NCBI GenBank assembly: GCA_963766935.1
Contig: CAVYBY010000009.1
Span: 209,365 to 273,364 of the forward strand
Reading direction: 5' to 3'
DNA from: CAVYBY01 sp963766935
GTDB taxonomy: Bacteria > Actinomycetota > UBA4738 > HRBIN12
DNA length: 64,000 nt
The notes below the pieces were generated by a model, which ran no database searches, was not told the DNA's origin, and saw nothing but the letters and a program-made list of their open reading frames with translations. Below, in pieces: positions 51,133 to 60,711 of this stretch. The position numbers and the translations under genes are program-made. Numbering within the stretch: position 1 is the stretch's first letter; each line of letters starts with the position of its first letter.

Positions 51133-52002
51133 ATGCCCAGCAAGAGTGCCCGCTCGAGGGTGAGGGAGCTGGGAGGAGCCGGGCCGGTCATGCTGATCGG
51201 TGGCGCTGAGGACAAGCTCAACGCCAAGCGGATCCTCTCCAGGTTCGTTCGGTTCGCCGGAGGACGCGACGGCCACGTCGTCGTCGTCAGCACGGCCTCC
51301 AGCCTCGGCGAGGTGGCGACGAATTCCTATGTGCGGCTCTTCACCGAGCTCGGGGTCGCCCGCGTCAGCGGTCTCTCGCCGCAGGAACGCGGAGAGGCCG
51401 AGGATCCGCAGATGGCCGCCACCCTCAACGACGCGACCGGCGTGTTCCTCACCGGAGGAAACCAGCTTCGTCTGACCTCCGTCGTCGCCGGGACGCGGCT
51501 CGACTCGGCGATGCACCTCGCCCATGACCGTGGAGTCGTCGTCGCGGGAACCTCGGCCGGCGCGAGCGCGCTCGCGGACCACATGGTGATCTCCGGCGAT
51601 TCGGGCGCGACCCCTCGTCACGGCATCGTGCACCTCGGGGCGGGGCTCGGGTTCGTGCCGAACGTCATCGTCGACCAGCATTTCGAGGAGCGGGCGCGGC
51701 TCGGCCGGCTCCTGTCGGCCATCGCGCAGTCTCCCTCGCTCGTGGGTCTGGGTCTGGACGAAGACACGACGGCGATCGTCTACTCCGACCGAACGATGGA
51801 GGTTCTGGGTCGCGGCTCGGTGACCGTCGTCGACGGCTCGCAGATGAACACCGACGCGTTTCGTCTGCGCGGGCGCAAGCCGATGATGGTCTCCGGCGCC
51901 ATCGTGCACTCGATCCCAACCGGTTTCTGGTTCGATCTGCGCGCTCGAAAGCTCCTCGTCGACGACGACGACCGGCTCAGCGAGCGTGAGGCCTCGGAGT
52001 GA
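51133..52002 (+). CDS. cphB: Cyanophycinase
   Basis: This serine hydrolase of 289 residues cleaves cyanophycin, the Asp-Arg storage polymer, to beta-Asp-Arg dipeptides. The peptidase S51 nucleophile is in AGTSAGAS (about residue 140), with GGAEDKLN near the start, FLTGGNQLRL and DQHFEERARLGRL in standard positions. No signal peptide is present, so it is the intracellular form. Its TGA overlaps the GTG of the synthetase (GTGA), so breakdown and synthesis are coded as one unit. Confidence 0.95.
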   Translation: MPSKSARSRVRELGGAGPVMLIGGAEDKLNAKRILSRFVRFAGGRDGHVVVVSTASSLGEVATNSYVRLFTELGVARVSGLSPQERGEAEDPQMAATLNDATGVFLTGGNQLRLTSVVAGTRLDSAMHLAHDRGVVVAGTSAGASALADHMVISGDSGATPRHGIVHLGAGLGFVPNVIVDQHFEERARLGRLLSAIAQSPSLVGLGLDEDTTAIVYSDRTMEVLGRGSVTVVDGSQMNTDAFRLRGRKPMMVSGAIVHSIPTGFWFDLRARKLLVDDDDRLSEREASE

Positions 52003-54815
52003 CCTCCTCGCCGGCGCGCGATCGTCCGCCGCCGGGAAAGGCCGCGAAGGCGAAGGACCAGCCGAGGAAGACCAACCGCGCGGGCCGAAAGCAGATGCGG
52101 ACCGAGCCCGCCTCGGCAAAGCCGCCGATCGCACCCGATCTGCGCATCGTCGAGCGGCAGGTCCTTCGCGGCCCGAACTTCTACTCCTACGAGCCGGCGA
52201 TCCGCCTGCTGGTCGACCTGGGCTCGCTGGAGGACTGGCCCTCGAACACGATCGAAGGGTTCAACGACGGGCTGCTGGAATTGCTCCCCGGAGTCGGGGA
52301 GCACTCCTGCTCGCTCGGGCGCGCCGGTGGATTCCGCGAACGGCTCCTTCAGGGAACGTGGGCGGGACACGTCGCCGAGCACATCGCGATCGAGCTCCAG
52401 CGCGAATCCGGAGCCCAGATCTACCGCGGCAAGACCCGCGGCACCGGCAAGCCCGGCCAGTACAACGTCACCTACGGGTACTGGGAGGAGCAGGTCGGTC
52501 TTGGCGCCGGACGCATCGCCGTCCAACTGGTGAACCACCTCGTCAAGGCCGATCCGGAGTTCGACTTCCAATCGGAGCTGGAGGGGCTGATCCGCCTCGC
52601 CGAGCGCCGCGCGTTCGGTCCCTCGACGCAGGCGATCCTCGACGAGGCGGCCGGCCGGGACATCCCGTATCTCCGCCTGAACGACCAGTCGCTCGTCCAG
52701 CTGGGACAGGGCAAGTACCAGCAGCGGATCCGGGCGACGATGACGTCCAAGACCGCCGCGCTGGCCGTCGACATCGCCGGCGACAAGGATCTGACCGCCA
52801 GGCTGCTGGCATCGGCCGGGCTTCCGGTCCCGACGAGCGAGGTGGTGCGCACTGCCGACGCCGCCGTGGCCGCGGCCAAGCGGATCGGATACCCGATCGT
52901 CACCAAGCCGCTCGACGGCAATCACGGACGCGGGGTCAGTCTCGGTCTGACGTCCGAGCGCGCGGTCCGTTCGGGATTCTCGCGCGCGGCCAAGGAGACC
53001 CGCGCCGGGTCGGTCGTCGTCGAGACGATGATCGCCGGCAACGACTACCGGCTGCTGGTGGTCGGCGGGCAGATGGTCGCGGTCGCCGAACGCGTGCCGG
53101 CACACGTCGTGGGCGACGGCGAGCACACGGTTCGCGAGCTGGTGGAGATCGCGAACGCCGATCCGCGTCGCGGGCTCGGGCACGAGAAGGTCCTCACCCG
53201 GATCAAGATCGACGCCGTCGCGGAGAAGCTCGTCCGCGCCCAGAAGCTCGGGCTCGACGACGTCCCGCAGCGCGACGTCGTCGTCAAGCTCGCCGCCACC
53301 GGCAACATGTCGACGGGCGGCAGCTCGATCGACCGCACCTGGGAGGCGCACGAGGACAACATCGAGATCGCCGAGGAGGCCGCGCGCGTCGTGGGCCTGG
53401 ACGTCGCGGGGATCGACTTCATCGCGCCGGACATCACCCGGCCCGTCCGCGAGACCGGCGGCGCGATCGTGGAGGTGAACGCGGCCCCCGGCTTCCGGAT
53501 GCACACGCACCCGACCGAGGGCGAGCCGCAGTACGTCGCCAAACCCGTCATCGACCTGCTGTTCCCGCCCGGGACGCCCTCGCGGATTCCGATCGTCGCA
53601 GTGACCGGATCGAACGGGAAGACGACCACGGTGCGGATGATCGCGCACATCATGCGGGGCAAGGGATACAAGGTCGGCCTGACGTCGACCGACGGCATCT
53701 ACATCGACGAGCGCCTCACGCGGGCGATCGACGCCAGCGGTCCGCGTTCGGCGCAGAAGGTGCTGCAGAACCCGCGCGTGGATTTCGCGGTGTTCGAGGT
53801 CGCGCGCGGCGGGATCCTTCGCGAAGGCCTCGGGTACGGTCAGAACGACGTGGCCGTGGTGCTGAACGTCAGCGCCGACCACCTGGGGCTGCGCGACATC
53901 CACACGCTCGAACAGCTCGCCGCGGTCAAGCAGGTCGTCGTCGAGGCCGTTCCGCGAAACGGCTTCGCGGTCTTGAACGCCGACGACGACCTGGTGGTCG
54001 CGATGCGCCGGCACTGCTCGGGCAACGTCATCTTGTTCTCCATGCGGCAGGACAACCCGCTCATCGACCGGTGGGTGCGCCGCGGGCGCAAGGCGATCGT
54101 GTTGGAGCAGGCGTTGGGGGGCGAGCTCGTGGTGATCCGCGAGGGACGCCGGACCATGCCCATCGGCTACACGCACCAGTTCCCGGCGACGTTCGAGGGC
54201 CGTGCGCGGATGAACGTGCAAAACGTCCTCGCGGCGGTCGGCGCGGCGCACGCGGCCGGCGCGCATGTCCACGACATTCGCCACGGCCTGAGGACGTTCT
54301 CGACGTCGTTCTTCCAGGCGCCGGGCCGCATGAACCTGTTCGATCTCGCCGGCGTGAAGGTGCTTGTCGACTACGCCCACAACGCGGCGGCGCTGCAGGC
54401 GGTGGGGGAGTTCGTCGAGCGGATGACCTCGGACATTCCCGACTTCGCCAGCCCCGGGTCCGCGTCGTGGACCGCGAACCTCCGCGTCGCCGTCATCGCG
54501 ACCGCCGGCGACCGGCGCGACAAGGACATGCGCGACATGGGCCGCGTGGCGGCCCGCTACTTCGACGAGCTCATCATCCGCGAGGACGAGAACACGCGGG
54601 GACGCGAGCGGGGCGAGACCGCGGCGTTGATGGCCGAGGGCGTTCGCGAGGCGCAGGTCGCCGGCGAGTCCCGGGCGGGAAGCGTCGAGATCGTGACCGA
54701 CGAGCTGCAAGCCGTGCGCGTGGCGCTCGAGCGCAGCCGGCCCGGAGATCTGGTCCTTCTGTGCGTGGATCACGCGGCGGAGGTCTGGGGAGAGCTCGAG
54801 TCGCGGCGTCTCTAA
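51999..54815 (+). CDS. cphA: Cyanophycin synthetase
   Basis: This ATP-dependent ligase of 938 residues builds cyanophycin by adding Asp and then Arg to the polymer. Domain order: the N-terminal domain (about 45-200; VLRGPNFYSYEPAIRLLVDL), ATP-grasp domain (about 225-480; YPIVTKPLDGNHGRGVS, GIDFIAPD, then VEVNAAPGFRMH), and Mur-ligase-like domain (about 525-end; VTGSNGKTTTVRMIAHIM, NVSADHLGL, VDYAHNAAAL). All nucleotide sites look intact and the length is slightly above the usual 870-900 because of a basic N-terminal extension. Start GTG 51999 overlaps the cphB stop. Confidence 0.96.
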   Translation: MTSSPARDRPPPGKAAKAKDQPRKTNRAGRKQMRTEPASAKPPIAPDLRIVERQVLRGPNFYSYEPAIRLLVDLGSLEDWPSNTIEGFNDGLLELLPGVGEHSCSLGRAGGFRERLLQGTWAGHVAEHIAIELQRESGAQIYRGKTRGTGKPGQYNVTYGYWEEQVGLGAGRIAVQLVNHLVKADPEFDFQSELEGLIRLAERRAFGPSTQAILDEAAGRDIPYLRLNDQSLVQLGQGKYQQRIRATMTSKTAALAVDIAGDKDLTARLLASAGLPVPTSEVVRTADAAVAAAKRIGYPIVTKPLDGNHGRGVSLGLTSERAVRSGFSRAAKETRAGSVVVETMIAGNDYRLLVVGGQMVAVAERVPAHVVGDGEHTVRELVEIANADPRRGLGHEKVLTRIKIDAVAEKLVRAQKLGLDDVPQRDVVVKLAATGNMSTGGSSIDRTWEAHEDNIEIAEEAARVVGLDVAGIDFIAPDITRPVRETGGAIVEVNAAPGFRMHTHPTEGEPQYVAKPVIDLLFPPGTPSRIPIVAVTGSNGKTTTVRMIAHIMRGKGYKVGLTSTDGIYIDERLTRAIDASGPRSAQKVLQNPRVDFAVFEVARGGILREGLGYGQNDVAVVLNVSADHLGLRDIHTLEQLAAVKQVVVEAVPRNGFAVLNADDDLVVAMRRHCSGNVILFSMRQDNPLIDRWVRRGRKAIVLEQALGGELVVIREGRRTMPIGYTHQFPATFEGRARMNVQNVLAAVGAAHAAGAHVHDIRHGLRTFSTSFFQAPGRMNLFDLAGVKVLVDYAHNAAALQAVGEFVERMTSDIPDFASPGSASWTANLRVAVIATAGDRRDKDMRDMGRVAARYFDELIIREDENTRGRERGETAALMAEGVREAQVAGESRAGSVEIVTDELQAVRVALERSRPGDLVLLCVDHAAEVWGELESRRL

Positions 54816-56516
54816 CGACGGGCGCGACGGACCAGTCGCCGGACGGCGGCCGGCCGCGCGCGAACCGCTCCACGTTTCTCCAGAAACGCGAACACCTCGG
54901 GACGCTGAGCCAGCGCGGCGACCGAGACCACGTCGGACGGGCCGGAGCGCTCCAGCATGGATTCGAGCGCGTGGACCTCGTCGGGGAGCACCGGCACGTC
55001 GGTCGCGCCGCCGTCGACGGCGCCCGCGCGGAGCCGTCCGACGACATCTTCGGGCTCGCGTCCCCGCAGGTACCGGGTCAGCTCGGCGATGAGCACGTGG
55101 TCGGTTCCCCGCGCCGCCCGGTAGCCGAGTTCGTGAAGGATCCCGTCGGAGCGGTCGCCGGCCGCGCAGAAGGCGAGCCAGATCTCGGCGCCGCGGGGCC
55201 GGAGCCCGTGCAGGATCTCGGTCAGGCCCATCATCCCGGCCTCGTTGTGGGCGTAATCGACGACGACGGTTCGCTTGCCGAGGGTGAAGACGTTGGCTCG
55301 GCCCGGGTTGGTCTCGGGGTCGAGGACGAAGCTGCGGAGCCCTCGGACGATCGCCTCCTGGGGCAGGCCGATCCCGATCGCCGCGGCCGTGGCCGCCATC
55401 GCGTTCTGCGTGTACGAGCTGGAGATGCCGGCGAGGGTGACGGGCACGTCCTCGAGCGGGACGAGCGTCCGCGCCGCCCTTCGCCGTTGGAGCAGAACGA
55501 GCGAGCCGTCGATGACGGTGAGCGCTCGTCCTCCCTCGGGAAGGACCTCGCGGATCGCCGGGTGCTGCGGGTCCAGGGAGAAGAGGAAGGGACGGCCGGT
55601 CGCGCTCGTCCGCATCGCGAGCACGCGGGGGTCCTCGGCGTTGAGCACGGCCCATCCGTCGGGGCGGGTGATCCGCGTGATCGCCGACTTGACCTCCGCC
55701 AGCTGCTCGAGCGTGTGGATGCCGTTCAGACCGAGGTGGTCGCTGGAGATGTTCGTGACCACCGCGACGTCGTTGTGCGAGGTTCCGATCCCGCGCAGCA
55801 GGATCCCCCCGCGCGCGGTCTCGAGCACGGCGACGTCGACGCCCGGTTGGGCCAGCGCCATCCCGGCTCCGGCGAACCCGGAGTAGTCGCCGGCCTCGAC
55901 GAGGACGCCGTCGTGATAGACGCCGTCGGTGGAGGAGTAGGCCACGCTCAGCCCGGCCGGCGCGGACCAGGTGGGCCAGCAGCCGGACGGTCGTCGTCTT
56001 GCCGTTGGTTCCGGTGACGGCGACGACCGGGATCGAAGGGTCGGGCAAGGACGGGGCAGGGCCGGGGTCGGCCTCGCCGATGCGGCCGGCGGCGTCTCGC
56101 GCCAGCCGGGCGAGCGAGCGGCGCGTTCGCAGGAGGTCGCTCATGGCGCCGGCGACCTCGCGGGCGAGCGCCTCGGCCGTGCCCCGGTTCCGCCAGGGGA
56201 AGGCAACGACCAGCTCCTCGGGCTCGGGACCCGTTCGGCCTCGCACGGCCAGGCGCGTCTCGGTTTCACTCGCGATCGCGCGCGCGACGTGGGCGGCAAC
56301 TCGTCCGGCGAAGCGCCGCCGCTGTTCGCTGTCGCGGCCGCCGGGATGACCGGCGCTCTTCGGCAGGTCGATGTCGAGCGCCATCCGCTCCAGGCGTTCG
56401 GGGGAGGCGCGCAGCCATCCGGGAACGCGCAGCGTCAGCTTCACGGCCGGACGCGGGAAGTACACGTTCGGCCCGTCGAGGACCCGCAACTCGACGATCT
56501 CCACCGGCGGCGGCAT
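54812..56516 (-). pseudogene. CphA-like Mur ligase without ATP-grasp domain, one frameshift
   Basis: ATG 56516 begins a protein with a CphA-like N-terminal domain (VEIVELRVLDGPNVYFPRP) joined directly to a Mur-ligase domain (VAVTGTNGKTTTVRLLAHLV). Near 55944-55962 one extra base breaks the frame; removing it gives HLVRAAGLSVAYSSTDGVYH and a continuous frame to 54812 (VLETARGGILLRG, NISSDHLGLNG, VVDYAHNEAGMMG). The rebuilt length is about 567 residues. The ATP-grasp domain of true CphA is absent, so it is neither CphA1 nor CphA2. It may ligate a related amino acid. It is convergent with cphA, overlapping by four bases. The frameshift is probably a sequencing error. Confidence 0.85.
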
Positions 56517-56580
56517 CGCTATCCCTCGCGCTCGCTGTGTGCGGCCGGTGCGCTCAGACCGAGCGCGCGTTCCGGGATCC

Positions 56581-57034
56581 TCACCCGGGCTTGAAGTCGG
56601 GCAGCCCGTCGGCGGGGTTCGAGATCTCGACCGGCTCGCCGCCGGTCAGCTCGGCGAGCCGCGCGGCGACGCGATTGAAGCCGGAGCGATCCCAGGCCCC
56701 GATCGACTCGAGCAGGCGGCCGTCCTCGCCGACGAGGTACAGCGTCGGCACCGAGACGATGTCGTAGGCGTTCGACACCGGGTAGGGCGGAGCGTCCTCG
56801 ATCGTGCGAATCTCCATCGCATGCTCGACGCGAGAACCGGTCGAGCTTGGCCTCGGAGTCCTGCCCGATGCCGACCACCGTTCCCGGGAACGCGCGCTCG
56901 AAGGCGGCCATCGGAGGCGCCGCGAGCTGGCAGGTCGGGCAGGTCACCTTGAAGAAGAACAGCCCGACCGGGCCGTCCCCGAACGCGACGCCCGGAACGG
57001 CCGGCGCGAGATCTCCTACCGCGAGCGGCGACAT
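56581..57034 (-). pseudogene. Thioredoxin-fold (TlpA-like) redox protein, one frameshift
   Basis: ATG 57034 starts APAVPGVAFGDGPVGLFFFKV and the redox site VTCPTCQLA, a CPTC motif in a thioredoxin fold. Around 56835-56842 one extra base interrupts the frame; removing it restores LDRFSREHAMEIRTIEDAPP, then DIVSVPTLYLVGEDGRLLES with the cis-Pro, to a stop at 56581. The rebuilt length is about 150 residues with no signal peptide. The total length of 454 bases is one over a multiple of three. The protein is most likely intact in the real genome and acts as a cytoplasmic disulfide or peroxide reductase. Confidence 0.8.
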
Positions 57035-57096
57035 GCCACCAGTCTGACCCTTCCGCGCGCCGTCGTCTGCCGGAGGCTGAAGGGCGGGATCGAGAG

Positions 57097-57491
57097 GTGA
57101 CGCGCTGGCTTGTCGACGGCATGAACGTGATCGGCTCGCGCCCGGACAGGTGGTGGAACGATCCGGACCGGGCCGTTAGGCGATTCATCGACGAGCTCGA
57201 CCGGCTACGCCGCAGGCGACCGGCGAGGACGTGACGGTCGTGTTCGACCGCCGTCCCCGGGACCTCACCGCCGGGCAGCACGGCGCGATCACGGTCGAGT
57301 TCGCGACGCGCCATGGTCGCAACGCGGCCGACCACGACATCGTGGAGATGGTGGCCGCCGACGACGCGCCGGCATCCCTCACGGTCGTGACGTCGGACCG
57401 GGCGCTCGTCGACCGCGTCAGAGAGCGAGGAGCACGCGTCGCGTCGTCGGGATCGTTCCGCCGTCGGCTGGATGGGGAACTCGGGAGCTGA
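57097..57491 (+). pseudogene. NYN-domain (YacP-like) RNase, frame broken around 57212-57222
   Basis: GTG 57097 gives TRWLVDGMNVIGSRPDRWW and then RRFIDELDR; from GTG 57231 another frame gives TVVFDRRPRDL, RHGRNAADHDIVEMV and VVTSDRALVDRV to 57491. The two halves join if two single bases are removed near 57213 and 57221, giving DRYAAATGEDVTVVF. NYN/PIN-like proteins of the YacP type are metal-dependent ribonucleases; the Asp residues of DGMN, FDRR and ADHD are kept. This is probably a sequencing artefact. It is divergent from the thioredoxin-like gene. Confidence 0.75.
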
Positions 57492-57620
57492 CCCATATGG
57501 GCGAACGCTCCGACCGATGACCTAGCCGAAACGGTGCCGGCCGCCGGACATTTGGGTACGGCGGAATGTGCCCGACGGACGGTTCCGTCGTATGCCGTCG
57601 GTTGCCTACGCTTTTGTGCC

Positions 57621-57810
57621 ATGCGGATCGACCGATCGAGGAAGGAGCCGTCCCCGCCCCCAGCCCCGCTGTGGGACACGCAGGGTTTGCGCGACCGGCT
57701 CGAAGGGCCACTCGATCGTCGGCGCAGACATGGACGAGCTTCACGAGGTCGCCCGCGAACGCATCACGGACCCACCCCGCCGCACGCGGTGGCGCCTGTT
57801 CCGCCGCTGA
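57621..57810 (+). pseudogene. Small hypothetical protein, one frameshift
   Basis: ATG 57621 opens MRIDRSRKEPSPPP and then DTQGLRDRLEG; at about 57708-57712 one extra G must be removed to continue GHSIVGADMDELHEVARERI and RRTRWRLFRR to TGA 57808-57810. The rebuilt product of 62 residues is charged, with no known domain. The smooth join of two coding-like halves is the only evidence. Confidence 0.4.
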
Positions 57811-57952
57811 CCTCCATCTGGACGACGGAGTCCGCATCGAGATCATCCGATCGATGGATGCCGGAATCCGTCTGGGCGCCGATGGCGCGCGCGACTCCCT
57901 CTCCTACGGTGTCGAAGTCGCCGGAATCCCGGCGCAGAAGGAGGGAGGATCT

Positions 57953-58765
57953 ATGGATCAGCGGTTGCTGACCCCACCGCGTTCGGACGTTCCCGTTGTG
58001 ATCACCGGCACTCGAGCCGCGGGTGTTCACATCCCCCAGTACTCGAAACGTGCGATCCTCGCCGTTTGGGCTGCCGCCGCGTTGCCGATGGGCGCGCTCG
58101 CATGGATCGTGTCGCCGATGCTCGCCCACTCGCTCGGCGGCGCGCACGCCCTCACCCGCGCGCTCATCATCTGCCTCACGCTCGGTCTCGTGTGGCAGTT
58201 CGTGCTCGTCGCGGTGCTCGTGCGGCGCGAACAGGGCACGCTTCGATGGGGAACCGTTCGTGATGCCCTGTGGCTGAGTTCGCCGCGCAGCCCCAAGCGT
58301 GGGCGAACCGGTGGGCGTGTCTGGCTCGTCGTGATTCCGATGATCGTCCTGCTCGCGGCCGAGGAGTTGATCCCGGGTCTCCCGCGTCCTGTCGGTCGCG
58401 ACCTCGGCCTGTTCCTGCAGTCCAACGGAGGCCAGGCGTTCATGCACGGCGCATGGGGTTGGTTCGCGCTCCTCGTCGTGATGTTCGTCTTCAACACGGT
58501 GCTCGGCGAAGAGCTGCTGTTCCGCGGATTCCTGCTGCCGCGCATGAACGGCGCGTTCGGCAAGAGGGACTGGGTCGCGAACGGCGTGCTCTTCGCCGTC
58601 TACCACCTCCACGTGCCGTGGGCGATCCCGCCGGCGCTGCTCGACACGTTCGCCCTGGCAGGCCCGGCGAAGCGGTACCGCAGCGCGTGGGTGAGCATCG
58701 CCGCCCACAGCGCGCAATCGGTGTTCTTCACGATCGCGCTCCTGGGCCTCGTCGCCCGGACCTAG
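57953..58765 (+). CDS. CPBP-family intramembrane protease
   Basis: This glutamic-type intramembrane protease (Abi/CPBP, Rce1-like) has 270 residues and about six to seven helices. ATG 57953 follows a GGGAGGAT ribosome site. The catalytic motifs are intact: EELLFRGFLLPRM (about residue 183), FAVYHLHVPW with the His of motif 2, and SIAAHSAQSVFF for motif 3. In bacteria these proteins give bacteriocin immunity or process membrane proteins. It lies one base before the histidine kinase gene, so it may be part of the signalling operon. Confidence 0.9.
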   Translation: MDQRLLTPPRSDVPVVITGTRAAGVHIPQYSKRAILAVWAAAALPMGALAWIVSPMLAHSLGGAHALTRALIICLTLGLVWQFVLVAVLVRREQGTLRWGTVRDALWLSSPRSPKRGRTGGRVWLVVIPMIVLLAAEELIPGLPRPVGRDLGLFLQSNGGQAFMHGAWGWFALLVVMFVFNTVLGEELLFRGFLLPRMNGAFGKRDWVANGVLFAVYHLHVPWAIPPALLDTFALAGPAKRYRSAWVSIAAHSAQSVFFTIALLGLVART

Positions 58766-58766
58766 G

Positions 58767-59990
58767 ATGCGGGAGGTGACCAGCTCGGCGACCGCGAGCG
58801 GATCGGGGACGGACCGGCAACGCGCGGTCCGCTCCCGGCTTCTCGACCTCGGCCTGGTCGTCGTGCTGCTCGCGGCTGGTCTCCTGGAGGCGTTCCTCAG
58901 GCCGTCCTCCGGCGCCGGCTTCTCCGGCGGCGCCGATCTCGGTGTGGTGGTGGCGACGGTGGCGATCGCGCTGCCGCTCGCGTGGCGCCGGCGTTATCCG
59001 ATCCAGATGATCGCGCTCAGCGCCGTCGCGTATCTCGGAGCACTGTTCGCCGGCTACCAGAACACGAGCGCCGCCGATTCCGCGCAACTGATCGCGATCT
59101 ACTCCGTCGGGGTCTACGCGATGCGTCCCGCTGCCGATCGGGCGCGGTGGGTCATGGGTGTCGCGATCGTCGGTGGGCTCGTGTGGGCTCACCACCTCGG
59201 CGAGTTCTCCTTGGCGGAGATCTCGACGATGATCGCCACGTGGGTCGGCTCGCTCGTTTTCGGAGAGACGGTCTTCATACGACGCCGGTATCAAGCGGCG
59301 CTCGAGGAGCGTGCCCGCCTCCTCGAGGCCGACCGCGACGAACGGGCGCGCGTCGCGGTGCAGGAGGAGCGCGCGCGGATCTCGAGGGAGTTCCACGACA
59401 TCTGGGCGCACACGCTGAGCGTCGTCGTCGTGCAGGCGGGGGCCGGACTGGAGGTATTCGACGAGTCGCCGGAGCAGGCACGTCTGGCGCTCTCGCGGAT
59501 CCGGGAAGCCGGTCGCCGTTCGCTCGCGGAGGTGCGGCGGGTCATCGCGAGCGACACGGGCGAGGGAGCCTTGGGCACCCGGGCGCCCGCGCCGGGACTC
59601 GCCGATCTGGACCGGCTCGTCGATGAGCTCGGGAGAGCCGGCGTCCCGGTCGCGGTGTCGGTTTCGACGCCGATCGACGACCTGCCGGCCGACGTCGATC
59701 TCTCCGCGTTCCGCATCGTGCAGCAGGCGCTGACGAACACGTTGTTGCACGCGGGTTCAGGGGCGAGCGCCCGGGTCGAGGTGTCGAAGAGCGACGGGAA
59801 CCTCTTGATCGACGTGCTCGACGACGGGCGGGGCTCGCCCGAACCGCCGGATCCGTCCAGGCCGCGTGGCCGGGGCCTCATCGGCATGCGCGAGCGCGTG
59901 GCTCTCTTCGGCGGCGACGTTCGCGCCGGCCCCGAGTCGGACGGCGGGTTCGCGGTCCACGCGCGGATTCCGGTCGGGGAGGGCGAGTGA
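58767..59990 (+). CDS. Sensor histidine kinase (HisKA_3 type)
   Basis: The protein has 407 residues. The N-terminal membrane part has about five helices (residues 27-170, DUF-type sensor), a charged coiled linker (RYQAALEERARLLEADRDER), the dimerisation/phospho-acceptor helix EERARISREFHDIWAHTLS with the His near residue 211, and the ATPase domain with VQQALTNTLLHAG (N box), DVLDDGRG (G1) and GRGLIGMRERVAL (G2). The partner regulator starts within its stop codon (GTGA). The signal sensed is unknown. Confidence 0.93.
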   Translation: MREVTSSATASGSGTDRQRAVRSRLLDLGLVVVLLAAGLLEAFLRPSSGAGFSGGADLGVVVATVAIALPLAWRRRYPIQMIALSAVAYLGALFAGYQNTSAADSAQLIAIYSVGVYAMRPAADRARWVMGVAIVGGLVWAHHLGEFSLAEISTMIATWVGSLVFGETVFIRRRYQAALEERARLLEADRDERARVAVQEERARISREFHDIWAHTLSVVVVQAGAGLEVFDESPEQARLALSRIREAGRRSLAEVRRVIASDTGEGALGTRAPAPGLADLDRLVDELGRAGVPVAVSVSTPIDDLPADVDLSAFRIVQQALTNTLLHAGSGASARVEVSKSDGNLLIDVLDDGRGSPEPPDPSRPRGRGLIGMRERVALFGGDVRAGPESDGGFAVHARIPVGEGE

Positions 59991-60661
59991 GCGTTCGCGT
60001 CGTGGTCGCGGACGACCAGGAGCTGGTCCGTTCGGGCTTCGTCATGATCGTCGACCACCAGCCGGACCTCGAGGTCGTCGGTGAGGCCGGCGACGGCACC
60101 GCCGCCGTGGAACAGGCGCGCCGGCTCCGCCCCGACGTCGTGCTCATGGACCTTCGGATGCCGGTCCTCGACGGGGTCGAGGCGACTCGGCAAATCGTCG
60201 CGCTCGCGGACGACGATCCGATCCGGGTCCTCGTGCTCACGACGTTCGACGACGACGAGTCCGTCTACGAGTCGCTTCGCGCGGGTGCGAGCGGGTTCCT
60301 GCTGAAAGACGTGGCACCTGCCGATCTCGCGCAGGCCGTACGGGTCGTAGCGGCTGGGGAGTCGCTGCTCGCGCCGAGCGTGACGCGGGGGATCATCGAG
60401 CGGTTCGTCGCACGCCGGCCGGTCGACGCGGAGCTCCGGCGCCGCACGGAGCTCCTGACCGAGCGGGAACAAGACGTGCTTCGAAACGTCGGCAAGGGTC
60501 TCACGAACGCCGAGATCGCCGGTCGCTTGTTCATCAGCGAGGCGACCGTCAAGTCCCATGTTTCCCACGTGCTCACGAAGCTCGGCGCGCGCGATCGAGC
60601 GCAGGCGGTGGCGATCGCCTATGAGGCCGGACTCATCCCGATCGGGTCGCTCGACGCCTGA
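59987..60661 (+). CDS. LuxR/NarL-family response regulator
   Basis: This 224-residue DNA-binding regulator is paired with the preceding kinase. The receiver domain has the acidic pair VVADDQEL, the phosphorylated Asp in VLMDLRMPVLDG, Thr in VLTTFDDDE and Lys in GFLLKDV. The C-terminal HTH is LTEREQDVLRNVGKGLTNAE followed by EATVKSHVSHVLTKL. The start GTG overlaps the kinase stop. It is likely to control the operon including the CPBP protease, but no operator is identified. Confidence 0.95.
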   Translation: MSVRVVVADDQELVRSGFVMIVDHQPDLEVVGEAGDGTAAVEQARRLRPDVVLMDLRMPVLDGVEATRQIVALADDDPIRVLVLTTFDDDESVYESLRAGASGFLLKDVAPADLAQAVRVVAAGESLLAPSVTRGIIERFVARRPVDAELRRRTELLTEREQDVLRNVGKGLTNAEIAGRLFISEATVKSHVSHVLTKLGARDRAQAVAIAYEAGLIPIGSLDA

Positions 60662-60711
60662 CCGACCGCTCCCTAGTCGATGCCGCAAAAGGGGGTTCGA
60701 GATTCGATTGG

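Noticed and set aside
51780..56516. Very long minus-strand open frame of about 1578 codons
   Set aside because: Most of it is antisense to cphA and only arises from GC-rich codon bias; just the first 185 or so codons, near 56516, are real (CphA-like N-domain and P-loop).
54812..56516. Call of CphA2 for the second cyanophycin-synthetase-like gene
   Set aside because: CphA2 keeps the ATP-grasp domain, whereas this protein lacks it and keeps the Mur-ligase domain.
57811..57952. Extension of the CPBP protease to the start at 57566
   Set aside because: The extra 129 codons show no membrane or family features, and a strong ribosome site lies just before ATG 57953.
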